From Virgibacillus_R byunsanensis (lineage in GTDB: Bacteria; Bacillota; Bacilli; Bacillales; Amphibacillaceae): a stretch of DNA of 64,000 nt. Positions within the stretch are counted from its first letter, which is position 1. Each line of letters opens with the position of its first letter. The notes beneath the pieces were generated by a model, which saw nothing but the letters and a program-made list of their open reading frames with translations, was not told the DNA's origin and ran no database searches. The stretch is taken from NCBI RefSeq assembly GCF_042675965.1, contig NZ_JBHTKJ010000007.1, positions 124,001 to 188,000 on the forward strand. Reading direction: 5' to 3'. Below, piece after piece: positions 41,236 to 49,680 of the stretch. Made by a program: the position numbers and the translations under genes.

Positions 41236-42315
41236 TTAAACCGGAATAACTTGTAAATCCTTAGTAGCATGTGCAAAGTTCTCATACCCGTCTTCGGTGA
41301 TAACAATTAAATCCTCAATGCGAACCCCGCCAAATTCGGAAATGTAAATACCTGGTTCAACAGTTATGATCATTCCTGGTTGAAGCATAGTGTAATCTGT
41401 TTTTCTCATTGCAGGTTTTTCATGGACAGCTAAACCAATTGAGTGGCCTAAACTGTGTCCAAAATTTTCTCCATAACCTGCCTCACGTATTATCGAACGT
41501 CCAATTTCATCCATTTCAGAGCACGTTTTCCCAGGACCAATCGCTTTAAGTGAAGCCTCTTGGGCAGTTCTGACGATATCGTAGATTTTACGCTGCTTTT
41601 CAGAAGGCTCTCCTAAAACAACTGTTCGTGTGAAATCAGAATAATAGCCGTTGACACGAGCTCCAAAGTCCATCTTTACAAAGTCACCAACTTTAACAAT
41701 TCTATCGGTTGCTTGTCCGTGCGGTAAGCTTGCCCGCTCTCCGGATGCGATAACATGATTGGTTTTTATTGCTTCAGCACCTGCACGTCTCATCGCAAAT
41801 TCTAATTCCATTCCGATATCCTTTTCAGACACGCCTGGACGAATGTAGTTCAAAATGTGTTCGAAAGCCTTATCACATATTGCCACTGCTTTTCTTAGGT
41901 AGCCAATCTCTTCTTCATCTTTTATCATGCGAAGGTCAAATATTGAATCGTCTATTGAAGAAAACTCAACATCTGATAAGTGTTCTTTGATTTCCATATA
42001 GTCATTTACAGGCAAAGTGACTTGTTCGATCCCAACCTCATTAATAGAATGGTCTTTAATATACGTTGAAATCGTTTGATACATTTCTCTATTATGATTA
42101 ACAATTTCATATAAAGGTGATTCGTCAGATGCCTGGTCTGTGTATCGGAAATCTGTAAAAAGCCAGGCATTTTCTTTTGTTATAAGAAGAGCGCCGCTAG
42201 ATCCTCTGAAATCTGAAAAATAATATCTGTTTTCGGGAGAGGTAATAATTGCAGCGCTGATACCTGCTGTTTCCATTTTCATTCGAAATTTAGCAATTCT
42301 TGTTTCTGTTGCGAT
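41236..42315 (-). CDS. M24-family Xaa-Pro peptidase, probable non-AUG (ATC) start
   Basis: This creatinase/prolidase-fold aminopeptidase has metal ligands in VKMDFGARVNGYYSDFTRTV, the histidine in GHSLGHSIGLAVHE, and glutamates in TVEPGIYISEFGGVRIEDLI. It removes N-terminal residues before proline from imported peptides. The first ATG in frame (42282) has no ribosome binding site, but AGGAGGT (42324-42330) lies 8 bases before an in-frame ATC at 42315. The 11 residues between (IATETRIAKFR) complete the expected N-terminal helix. I therefore give ATC 42315 as the likely start (359 residues, otherwise 348). It is co-directional with the binding protein gene. Confidence 0.85.
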   Translation of the reverse strand: MATETRIAKFRMKMETAGISAAIITSPENRYYFSDFRGSSGALLITKENAWLFTDFRYTDQASDESPLYEIVNHNREMYQTISTYIKDHSINEVGIEQVTLPVNDYMEIKEHLSDVEFSSIDDSIFDLRMIKDEEEIGYLRKAVAICDKAFEHILNYIRPGVSEKDIGMELEFAMRRAGAEAIKTNHVIASGERASLPHGQATDRIVKVGDFVKMDFGARVNGYYSDFTRTVVLGEPSEKQRKIYDIVRTAQEASLKAIGPGKTCSEMDEIGRSIIREAGYGENFGHSLGHSIGLAVHEKPAMRKTDYTMLQPGMIITVEPGIYISEFGGVRIEDLIVITEDGYENFAHATKDLQVIPV

Positions 42316-42454
42316 AAGCTGATACCTCCTTTTGGTTTGAATTGATGAAAAATTAGGACTTATTTAAATTATAGGGGAGATTCTCTCATGTGTTTTTCGA
42401 ATTTATTACCTTTATTTAAGATTTAATGACTTAATGTTAAAAAAACAACAATTA

Positions 42455-42483
42455 TTGACCATTTTCTGATAATTTGTCTATAA
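42455..42483 (+). promoter_or_regulatory. Sigma-A promoter of the peptide ABC operon
   Basis: TTGACC (42455-42460), a 17-base spacer and CTATAA (42478-42483) precede the first permease gene by about 25 bases. The start point would therefore leave a very short leader. Confidence 0.65.
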
Positions 42484-42507
42484 AGAAGTTGGGAGGGGGA
42501 ATCAACA

Positions 42508-43413
42508 ATGAATCAACAACCATTAGCACACGATGAAAGTTCAAATCAAGCTTTTAGCACCTTAAAACCAAAGCTGGAACAGTGGCGTAAATTTAATAAA
42601 AAATTAATAAGTAACAAAATGGCGGTATTTGGTGGCGTGATTGTTATCTTCTATGTCATTGTGGCATTATTCGGTCAGCAAATTGCCCCTTATGATCCGC
42701 TAGCAATTGACCTTGCTAATAAATTACAAGGACCTTCAGCACAGCATTGGATGGGGACAGATGATAAAGGGCGGGACATGTTAAGCCGGGTTATATTTGG
42801 CACGAAGTTATCACTTGGGGTTGGTATTGTATCAGTAACAATCGGTGCCTTTTTTGGAATTATACTCGGCTTGATTTCTGGTTATTATGGCAAATGGATA
42901 GACACAATCATTATGCGTTTTATTGACATATTACTAGCATTCCCTGGTATTTTGTTAGCCTTGGCTATTGTGAGTGCGCTTGGGGCGAGTCTCGTAAACG
43001 TGATGATTGCGATCGGTATTTTCTCAATTCCTACATTTGCTCGTATAGTACGTGGTTCAACACTTGGAGCAAAGAAAATGGAATATATTGATGCAATTCG
43101 AGCACTAGGTGCAAGCGATATGAAAATCATTTTTGTTCATATACTGCCGAATATTTTATCACCGATTATTGTGCAGGGTACCTTACGATTGGCAACTGCC
43201 ATTCTATCTGCGGCCGCACTGTCATTCTTGGGAATGGGTGCACAGCCACCATCTCCTGAATGGGGTGCAATGTTAAGTGGAGGGCGCGATTTCTTATGGA
43301 GCGCACCACATGTAGCGACATTTCCAGGTCTAGCGATTTGTTTTGCCGTTTTAGGTTTTAACTTACTTGGTGATGGATTGCGTGACGCATTAGACCCACG
43401 TTTCCAAAAATAA
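42508..43413 (+). CDS. Peptide ABC transporter permease (DppC/OppC type), system 1
   Basis: This 301-residue permease has a cytoplasmic N-terminus, then a first helix (NKMAVFGGVIVIFYVIVALF) and the OppC N-terminal block YDPLAIDLANKLQGPSAQHW then MGTDDKGRDMLSRVI. The EAA loop reads EYIDAIRALGASDMKIIFVH, and the C-terminus LNLLGDGLRDALDPRF is typical. It pairs with the DppB-like permease coded next. The gene order (C before B) differs from the usual B-C order. GGGAGGGGG precedes ATG 42508. Confidence 0.92.
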   Translation: MNQQPLAHDESSNQAFSTLKPKLEQWRKFNKKLISNKMAVFGGVIVIFYVIVALFGQQIAPYDPLAIDLANKLQGPSAQHWMGTDDKGRDMLSRVIFGTKLSLGVGIVSVTIGAFFGIILGLISGYYGKWIDTIIMRFIDILLAFPGILLALAIVSALGASLVNVMIAIGIFSIPTFARIVRGSTLGAKKMEYIDAIRALGASDMKIIFVHILPNILSPIIVQGTLRLATAILSAAALSFLGMGAQPPSPEWGAMLSGGRDFLWSAPHVATFPGLAICFAVLGFNLLGDGLRDALDPRFQK

Positions 43414-43511
43414 CAAATAATTAAAAGGATATAAAGTCACTCAGAAAAGATAAAATTAAATCAATATACAGCAGTTTTATAGAATAGCATTATTATAGGG
43501 AGGACTCATAT

Positions 43512-44432
43512 ATGGTAGTATTTATCATGCGACGTTTGTTACAGCTGATACCGGTATTGCTTGGCGTCATTTTTGTGGTTTTTTTAATCATGTACATGGT
43601 ACCGGGAGATCCAGCTGTACTGCTTGCTGGCGAGAGTGCATCACCGAAACAAGTTGAACAATTGCGACAGAACTTGGGGCTGGACAAGCCGCTTTTCTCA
43701 CAATATATAACGTATGTTAAAGATGTTTTACAAGGAGATTTGGGGACATCTTATCGATCTAATCGACCTGTTTTAGATGAAATATTGGTTCGTTTACCGA
43801 CCACAATTGAACTGGCAGTAGCTAGTATTTTTGTAACAATCGTTTTAGGCTTGTTAGCGGGTATTATTTCTGCAACAAAGCAGTTTTCGATTACAGATAT
43901 TTCAATAATGGTTGTTGCTCTTCTGGGTGTTTCGTTGCCGAACTTCTGGCTCGGACTGATGCTAATATTGTATTTTTCAGTTCAAATACAAATTTTCCCG
44001 GTTTCTGGTTGGGGGACGTTTATGCACGTCATTTTACCAGCAATCACTTTAGGGACTGCTGGTGCAGGCATTGTAGCGCGGATGACCCGTTCAAGTATGC
44101 TTGAAGTAATTAATCAAGATTATATCCGTACTGCAAAGGCGAAAGGCGTTAAGCATCAAGTTGTTACGTATAAACATGCTTTGAAAAATGCACTTATCCC
44201 AGTTGTTACTGTAGTTGGACTGCAATTCGGTGCTTTATTAGGAGGCACTGTGTTGACTGAAACCGTATTTGCGATAAACGGAGTTGGTCGCTTGATGATT
44301 GATGCGATTCGGATGCGAGATTTTCCAGTTGTCCAAGGGTCTATTCTTGTCGTTTCAGTTATATTTGTACTTGTAAATTTGGTTGTGGACATCAGTTATC
44401 GATTCCTGAATAAACGAATTGACTTGAATTAG
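43512..44432 (+). CDS. Peptide ABC transporter permease (DppB/OppB type), system 1
   Basis: This 306-residue permease starts MVVFIMRRLLQLIPVLLGVI with the OppB-type first helix and continues PGDPAVLLAGESASPKQVEQ, a periplasmic-loop signature. The EAA loop DYIRTAKAKGVKHQVVTYKH and GRLMIDAIRMRDFPVVQGSI are diagnostic. It forms the heterodimeric channel with the preceding protein. GGGAGG lies 8 bases upstream of ATG 43512. The gap of 98 bases from the previous gene holds no clear terminator. Confidence 0.93.
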   Translation: MVVFIMRRLLQLIPVLLGVIFVVFLIMYMVPGDPAVLLAGESASPKQVEQLRQNLGLDKPLFSQYITYVKDVLQGDLGTSYRSNRPVLDEILVRLPTTIELAVASIFVTIVLGLLAGIISATKQFSITDISIMVVALLGVSLPNFWLGLMLILYFSVQIQIFPVSGWGTFMHVILPAITLGTAGAGIVARMTRSSMLEVINQDYIRTAKAKGVKHQVVTYKHALKNALIPVVTVVGLQFGALLGGTVLTETVFAINGVGRLMIDAIRMRDFPVVQGSILVVSVIFVLVNLVVDISYRFLNKRIDLN

Positions 44433-44446
44433 GAGGAGTAGAGTCT

Positions 44447-45502
44447 ATGACAAAACAAAATGATGTTGTTTTAAAAGTAAAAGATTTGCAGACCCACTTT
44501 TTTACTGAGAATCATGTTGTCAAGGCTGTTGACGGCGTTGATTTTGAAGTGAAACGTGGGGAAACACTTGGTATTGTCGGTGAATCTGGGTCGGGGAAAA
44601 GTATTACTTCGCTATCTGTGATGCAGCTTGTCCCTGATCCACCTGGAAAGATTATTGGTGGCGAGATTAATTTTAAAGGAGAAAACCTTTTAAATAAAAA
44701 AGAAGAGCAAATGAGAAAAATTCGTGGAAACGAGATTTCAATGATATTCCAAGAACCAATGACATCGCTTAATCCTGTCTATACTGTTGGTGAACAAATA
44801 GCTGAAGCGATTCGGATTCACCAAAAGTTAAAGAAAAAGGATGCGTTCAATAAAGCAGTAGAAATGCTTGAACTTGTTGGCATTCCATCACCAAGGGAAC
44901 GTGCTAAACAGGAGCCCCACCAATTAAGCGGGGGCATGAGGCAACGTGTGATGATTGCGATGGCACTTGCTTGTGAACCGGAGCTGTTAATTGCGGACGA
45001 GCCGACGACAGCACTTGATGTCACGATTCAAGCCCAAATTTTGGACTTGCTGAATAAACTGCAGGATGAGTTTGGAACGGCGGTTGTTATGATTACCCAC
45101 GATTTAGGGGTTGTCGCAGAAACATGTGATAAGGTTGCTGTCATGTACGCAGGGAAAGTCGTTGAATATACGGATGCGGATTCATTATTTGAAGCCCCAA
45201 AACACCCATATACCCAGGGGTTACTTCGTTCTATTCCGCGTCTTGATATCGAGCAGGATGAACTAGAACCAATTAAGGGCAGTGTGCCAAATCCAAAAGA
45301 TCAGTTAAATGGCTGTCGTTTTGCACCACGCTGTCCAGTCGCGAGAGATATTTGTCACAATAAACTGCCGGAATTAAAAGATTTAGAAGGTGAAACACGC
45401 GTAAGATGTTGGCAGTATACAGATGAATGGGATGAGTCTGACAATGCTTCATCTCCGAAAGCGGGAGATACAACAGAAGGAAAGGATGTCGTTGCAAAAT
45501 GA
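44447..45502 (+). CDS. Peptide ABC transporter ATPase (DppD/OppD type), system 1
   Basis: This 351-residue ATPase has Walker A GESGSGKS near residue 45, Q-loop ISMIFQEPMTSLNPVYTVGE, signature LSGGMRQRVMIAMALACEPE and Walker B LLIADEPTTALDVTIQAQIL. The C-terminal oligopeptide extension carries the cysteine pattern CRFAPRCPVARDIC...C that coordinates an iron-sulfur cluster in some relatives. It forms the heterodimer with the next ATPase. GGAGGAG precedes ATG 44447. It overlaps the next gene by four bases. Confidence 0.93.
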   Translation: MTKQNDVVLKVKDLQTHFFTENHVVKAVDGVDFEVKRGETLGIVGESGSGKSITSLSVMQLVPDPPGKIIGGEINFKGENLLNKKEEQMRKIRGNEISMIFQEPMTSLNPVYTVGEQIAEAIRIHQKLKKKDAFNKAVEMLELVGIPSPRERAKQEPHQLSGGMRQRVMIAMALACEPELLIADEPTTALDVTIQAQILDLLNKLQDEFGTAVVMITHDLGVVAETCDKVAVMYAGKVVEYTDADSLFEAPKHPYTQGLLRSIPRLDIEQDELEPIKGSVPNPKDQLNGCRFAPRCPVARDICHNKLPELKDLEGETRVRCWQYTDEWDESDNASSPKAGDTTEGKDVVAK

Positions 45503-46485
45503 CACAAACACTGGCTGATACAAAACAACCTTTGTTACAAGTGAAAGACCTTAAACAACATTTTCCGATTAAAGGTGGTGTGTTAGGGCGTACAGTCAAT
45601 CACGTCAAGGCAGTAGATGGCGTTTCTTTTGATATTTACCCAGGGGAAACAGTAAGTATTGTCGGTGAATCAGGATGTGGGAAATCTACAACCGGGAGAT
45701 CAATTCTTCGATTGGATGAACCGACATCAGGTGATGTTCTCTTTGAGGGAAAGAATATATTGAACATAAATAAACAACAAATGAAAAAGGTACGCGGGGA
45801 TCTTCAGGTTATCTTTCAGGATCCGTACGCGTCACTAAACCCGCGACAAACTGTCGGACAGATTTTGAATGAATCAATGGCGACCTTAGATGTTGTTCCG
45901 AAGAAGAAGCGCCCTGCCCGTATTGTTGAGTTATTAAGACAGGTTGGCTTGCCGTCAGATATCGTTAACCGTTATCCGCATGAATTCAGTGGTGGTCAAA
46001 GACAAAGAATAGGAATTGCCCGAGCATTGGCCGTCGAGCCCAAGCTTATCATATGTGACGAAGCTGTTTCAGCATTGGATGTCTCTGTACAAGCTCAAGT
46101 GTTAAACTTGTTGAATAATCTCAAAAAAGAGTATGATTTAACGTATCTTTTCATTGCTCACGATTTAGGTGTTGTCCGTCACTTTTCAGACAGAGTGATT
46201 GTAATGTATTTAGGAAGAATCGTTGAGATTGCAGACAAAAAATCATTATTTGCAAATCCACAACATCCTTATACAAAAGCGCTGTTATCTGCCATTCCAG
46301 TACCATCTAGAAGGAATAAAACAGACCGCGTTATTTTAAAGGGAGATGTACCGTCACCAATTGACCCGCCATCTGGCTGCAGCTTCCATACTCGCTGTCC
46401 GATTGCCACGGAAGCTTGCAAAGAAAATATTCCGAAATTCAAGAAGGTGGGGGAAAACCACTATGTTGCTTGTGACCTCGTATAA
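45499..46485 (+). CDS. Peptide ABC transporter ATPase (DppF/OppF type), system 1
   Basis: This 328-residue ATPase partner has Walker A GESGCGKST, Q-loop VIFQDPYASLNPRQTVGQIL, signature FSGGQRQRIGIARALAVEPK, Walker B LIICDEAVSALDVSVQAQVL (DEA where DEP is usual) and the C-terminal CSFHTRCPIATEAC pattern. It overlaps oppD-like by four bases (ATGA). It is the last gene of the permease operon. A weak hairpin (ATACTTCA/TGAAGTAT, 46540-46562) lies between it and the sensor kinase gene. Confidence 0.93.
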   Translation: MTQTLADTKQPLLQVKDLKQHFPIKGGVLGRTVNHVKAVDGVSFDIYPGETVSIVGESGCGKSTTGRSILRLDEPTSGDVLFEGKNILNINKQQMKKVRGDLQVIFQDPYASLNPRQTVGQILNESMATLDVVPKKKRPARIVELLRQVGLPSDIVNRYPHEFSGGQRQRIGIARALAVEPKLIICDEAVSALDVSVQAQVLNLLNNLKKEYDLTYLFIAHDLGVVRHFSDRVIVMYLGRIVEIADKKSLFANPQHPYTKALLSAIPVPSRRNKTDRVILKGDVPSPIDPPSGCSFHTRCPIATEACKENIPKFKKVGENHYVACDLV

Positions 46486-46645
46486 TAGCATGTATTTAAA
46501 ATTAGGTTGATAGAAGCCTCTTTAACGTAGATAGAAAACATACTTCATCAATTGTGAAGTATTTCCATTTGCTTGGATGAAAATGTCAAGTTATAATAAA
46601 TACACTTATTAGCGGAACTCAAAATGAATAATGAAGTGATAAAAT

Positions 46646-47416
46646 ATGCTAACCTATAATCTTTTTGCTGCTTTAATTTTAATATCGGTGCTAGCCCCAA
46701 TTGCAGGGGCTATTGCGCTGTTATTTACACTGTCATTTGAGCGTGAAATGGATATATTAAAGATTGAAAACAAGAAAGTAAAGCTGGAAAAAGAACTCCA
46801 GCAAAGTGAGTATATGCAATTAAACCAACAAATACAGCCACATTTTTTATTTAATAGTATGAATGTATTGTTGAGCTTAGCCCGTTTACAAAAAATTGAT
46901 TATCTTATCGAGACAATGGAGCACTTAACAATGTTTCTTAGATTTAAATATCAAATTCACGAACAGTTAATCCCTGTCAAAATGGAGTTAGATTATACAA
47001 AGCATTATTTAGCTATTCAACGTGTCCGTTTTGGGGAACGGCTTTCTGTCTCCATTAATGTTGCACATCAAGAAGCGGGAACAGCTTTGATTCCCCCATA
47101 TCTTGTTCAAACACTTGTCGAAAATGCTTTTAAGCACGGTATAGAAAAAAAGGTTGGTCCAGTTCATTTGAACATATCTGTCTCGATAATTTATGAGGAT
47201 AAAATATTACTCGAGGTCATTGATAATGGAATTGGTTTAAAGGATAGAACTTTGGACATGAAAAAATCAAAGGGCCATGGTTTGAAAAATATTGACAGAA
47301 GATTAGACCTTTTATTTGAAGGGAAGTATCAATTTTTAATAGAATCCCACAAAATCGGTGGAACAAAGGTTAAAGTTATTTGGCCATTAACTCGGGAAGT
47401 TGAGGTGAATACATGA
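46646..47416 (+). CDS. Sensor histidine kinase (LytS/YesM-type His_kinase domain)
   Basis: This 256-residue protein has one N-terminal membrane segment (about residues 4-32) and a short coiled linker, then the phosphoacceptor region QQIQPHFLFNSMNVLLSLAR of the His_kinase (PF06580) family. The ATP-binding N box LVQTLVENAFKHGI and the G boxes VIDNGIGL and GHGLKNIDRRLDLLF follow. It lacks a large extracellular sensor, so it may sense through a partner membrane protein, possibly the SSS-like protein coded two genes on. It overlaps the response regulator gene by four bases. Confidence 0.88.
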   Translation: MLTYNLFAALILISVLAPIAGAIALLFTLSFEREMDILKIENKKVKLEKELQQSEYMQLNQQIQPHFLFNSMNVLLSLARLQKIDYLIETMEHLTMFLRFKYQIHEQLIPVKMELDYTKHYLAIQRVRFGERLSVSINVAHQEAGTALIPPYLVQTLVENAFKHGIEKKVGPVHLNISVSIIYEDKILLEVIDNGIGLKDRTLDMKKSKGHGLKNIDRRLDLLFEGKYQFLIESHKIGGTKVKVIWPLTREVEVNT

Positions 47417-48111
47417 ATATTTTAATGGTTGATGATGAGCCAATTGAATTGGAACAATTGGAATTTTTAATTAAACCCATGATTCCCTTATGGAATTTGT
47501 ACACCGCAATAGACAGTATTCAAGCGCTCGAATTAAGTAAAAGTATTGATTTTCAGCTTGCATTTGTGGATATTGAACTTCCTGGAAAGTCAGGCTTAGA
47601 ACTTGCCAAGGAATTAAAAAAGGTAAATGAACAATTGGTAATTATCATCCTTACGGCTCATCAGGACTTTGAATACGCAAAACAGTCAATTAAAATTGGC
47701 GTATCAGAGTATTTAACTAAGCCAATTATAAAGGACGAATTGAAAAATGTTTTGGAGCACCATACCAATGATATACAAACAAAGGAATATTCACCAATGA
47801 TATTGAAGACGTTGAACATGATCCACAAAAGCTATAAAGATAAAATCAACCTAGAAGACGTCGCAAATCACATCCATGTTAATATATCCTATTTAAGTAG
47901 AAAGTTTAAAGCAGAAACTGATACATCATTCTCTGAATACTTGACGAAATTCCGTATTGAAATGGCTAAAACTTTATTGCTATCCCATAATAGGTATTCA
48001 ATATCCGATGTGGCAGAAAAAACTGGATTTAACAGTTTGCATTATTTCAGCTCTAGCTTTAGGAAGCAAGTAGGAATGTCACCAAAGCAATATCAAGAGA
48101 TGAAATTATGA
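47413..48111 (+). CDS. Response regulator with AraC-type DNA-binding domain (YesN-like)
   Basis: This 232-residue regulator has a receiver domain with acidic pocket VDDEP, phosphoacceptor Asp53 in LAFVDIELPGKSG, and the conserved Thr and Lys in IIILTAHQDFEYAKQ and YLTKPI. A C-terminal AraC helix-turn-helix pair follows: INLEDVANHIHVNISYLSRK and YSISDVAEKTGFNSLHYFSS. It is the partner of the preceding kinase and probably regulates nearby transport genes. Confidence 0.92.
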   Translation: MNILMVDDEPIELEQLEFLIKPMIPLWNLYTAIDSIQALELSKSIDFQLAFVDIELPGKSGLELAKELKKVNEQLVIIILTAHQDFEYAKQSIKIGVSEYLTKPIIKDELKNVLEHHTNDIQTKEYSPMILKTLNMIHKSYKDKINLEDVANHIHVNISYLSRKFKAETDTSFSEYLTKFRIEMAKTLLLSHNRYSISDVAEKTGFNSLHYFSSSFRKQVGMSPKQYQEMKL

Positions 48112-48145
48112 AAAGTTAAAAGTTACTGTTTTGGAGGCTACTCCT

Positions 48146-49414
48146 ATGAAAAAACAAAAATTAGGTACAGGGCTAAGCTCTGTCTTTTTAATAGCAAGGT
48201 GGATAACTGGTGCATTGCTTTTAGTGAGTGTAGAGGCAATGATTCGTATTGGCGTTTTGTCTGGATTAGGCTTTGCGCTTGCCGGTATGTCTGCTTTTTT
48301 AATATTTGGCTTACTGTTGCGAGCATTAAGGAAGCGCCTTTATGGGGATGTAAGTTATCAGGACTTGCTAGACCTCACCTATGACCCAGTTAGCAAAATA
48401 TGGATGATTCGTTTATTTTGTCTGTCTTGCATTTTAATTTTATATATTCATATCCTTGCGGGAGCAATTTTTCTGTACGCGGTCGTTGGGCTGAATATCG
48501 TTATCGGATTTTTACTTTTTTCTTTGGTAGCCTTCTTTATTGTATATATAGACCGTAAGGGACTGATGACTAAATATAATGTTTATGCAGTATCGTTATT
48601 ACAGTTTGCATTGATAATATTTTTAGTCAATTCTTTTATGATAAATGGTGTTGAACCAATTTACAAAGGTATCAAGCTTTACCACCCTTATTTGTTAGTA
48701 TATGAAAATAAATCGCTATATATTTTTATAATAGCGTCCTTCACTGTGATGCTTGGAAAAATGTTGCTTGATCCTTATATGTGGCAAAGTCTATTTCGCA
48801 CAGATAACACTAAAGTGATGACTGCATTTTCATTAAGCGGAGTGATATGGGCTACATTCCCCATTGCTTTTTCTACCCTGATATTAACCATCATTCACAC
48901 TGGCGGCTTCGAAAATATTAATACTGTATTGTATAGGCTTTTCCATCGAATTGACATACCTGGTTTAAAAGTGATTTTTATTGGGTTGTTTTTATTTATT
49001 ATGCTTTCATCTTTTATAAATGAGTTAAAAAAATTGTTGTCTCATCTACGTCTTGCTTTTTATAAGAATAAGGGTGAACAGGAATCCCGAGTAGAAGGAT
49101 TAAAGGGATTAAAGAGAGGTATTTTTATAACAATATTAATAGTATTTGGCGGGCTTTTAACAACTTGGTACCTTCAGCCGTCAATTATTGATGTCTTCTA
49201 TTTTAATAGTGTATTTTTTGCTTCGGTATGTGCTCCGATTGTGATAGCTGTATTAAGAACACAGAAAAGTACACGATTTGTCCCATTGATAATATGTATC
49301 AGTGTAGCAACAGGCTACATCATTACAATATTTTGGGGCATAACAACAGCGTTAATAGCAGTATTTATCATTTCAACTAGCCTATGTGTGTTACGTGTAG
49401 GTCGCAACATATAA
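48146..49414 (+). CDS. SSS-like multi-span membrane protein of the kinase-regulator locus
   Basis: This 422-residue membrane protein has roughly 11-12 hydrophobic segments. DVSYQDLLDLTYDPVSKIWM and KMLLDPYMWQSLFRTD resemble loops of sodium:solute symporters, but the strict SSS glycine/serine motifs seen in the symporter at 31.7 kb are absent. It is probably a divergent symporter or a transporter-like sensor that works with the adjacent kinase. ATG 48146 has TTGGAGG 8 bases upstream. The in-frame TTG 48131 lies within that site. Assignment to SSS is tentative. Confidence 0.65.
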   Translation: MKKQKLGTGLSSVFLIARWITGALLLVSVEAMIRIGVLSGLGFALAGMSAFLIFGLLLRALRKRLYGDVSYQDLLDLTYDPVSKIWMIRLFCLSCILILYIHILAGAIFLYAVVGLNIVIGFLLFSLVAFFIVYIDRKGLMTKYNVYAVSLLQFALIIFLVNSFMINGVEPIYKGIKLYHPYLLVYENKSLYIFIIASFTVMLGKMLLDPYMWQSLFRTDNTKVMTAFSLSGVIWATFPIAFSTLILTIIHTGGFENINTVLYRLFHRIDIPGLKVIFIGLFLFIMLSSFINELKKLLSHLRLAFYKNKGEQESRVEGLKGLKRGIFITILIVFGGLLTTWYLQPSIIDVFYFNSVFFASVCAPIVIAVLRTQKSTRFVPLIICISVATGYIITIFWGITTALIAVFIISTSLCVLRVGRNI

Positions 49415-49515
49415 GGGGTCGAATACCCTTTGCTATTGATTTCTGACTCTAGGAGTAGCCCTCAATTTAGATTGTTTTATATTAACAGAATATTATATAA
49501 CTATGAAGGAAATGG

Positions 49516-49566
49516 CAAACCAGTATATGAATCAAAGTGTTAAAATTAGGCTGGTTTGTTTTACGT
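49516..49566 (+). terminator. Possible terminator after the SSS-like gene
   Basis: CAAACCAG (49516-49523) pairs with CTGGTTTG (49551-49558) followed by TTTTACG. The 27-base loop is long. A smaller AAGGG...CCCTT hairpin is at 49413-49431. Confidence 0.45.
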
Positions 49567-49647
49567 TTTGTCCATTTGCAATCGATAGTTTTTGATGGAT
49601 ACTGGATTGCATTAAGTGGAAAATAGTTATCCTTGTCAATAAAAATG

Positions 49648-49680
49648 AAAATCACCAGCACTCTAAGGTGATTTTTTTTT
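49648..49680. terminator. Terminator overlapping the 3' end of the SulP gene
   Basis: AAAATCACC (49648-49656) and GGTGATTTT (49667-49675) form a stem followed by eight or more T on the plus strand, ending plus-strand transcription. On the minus strand it encodes the last four codons and stop of the SulP protein. Confidence 0.8.
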
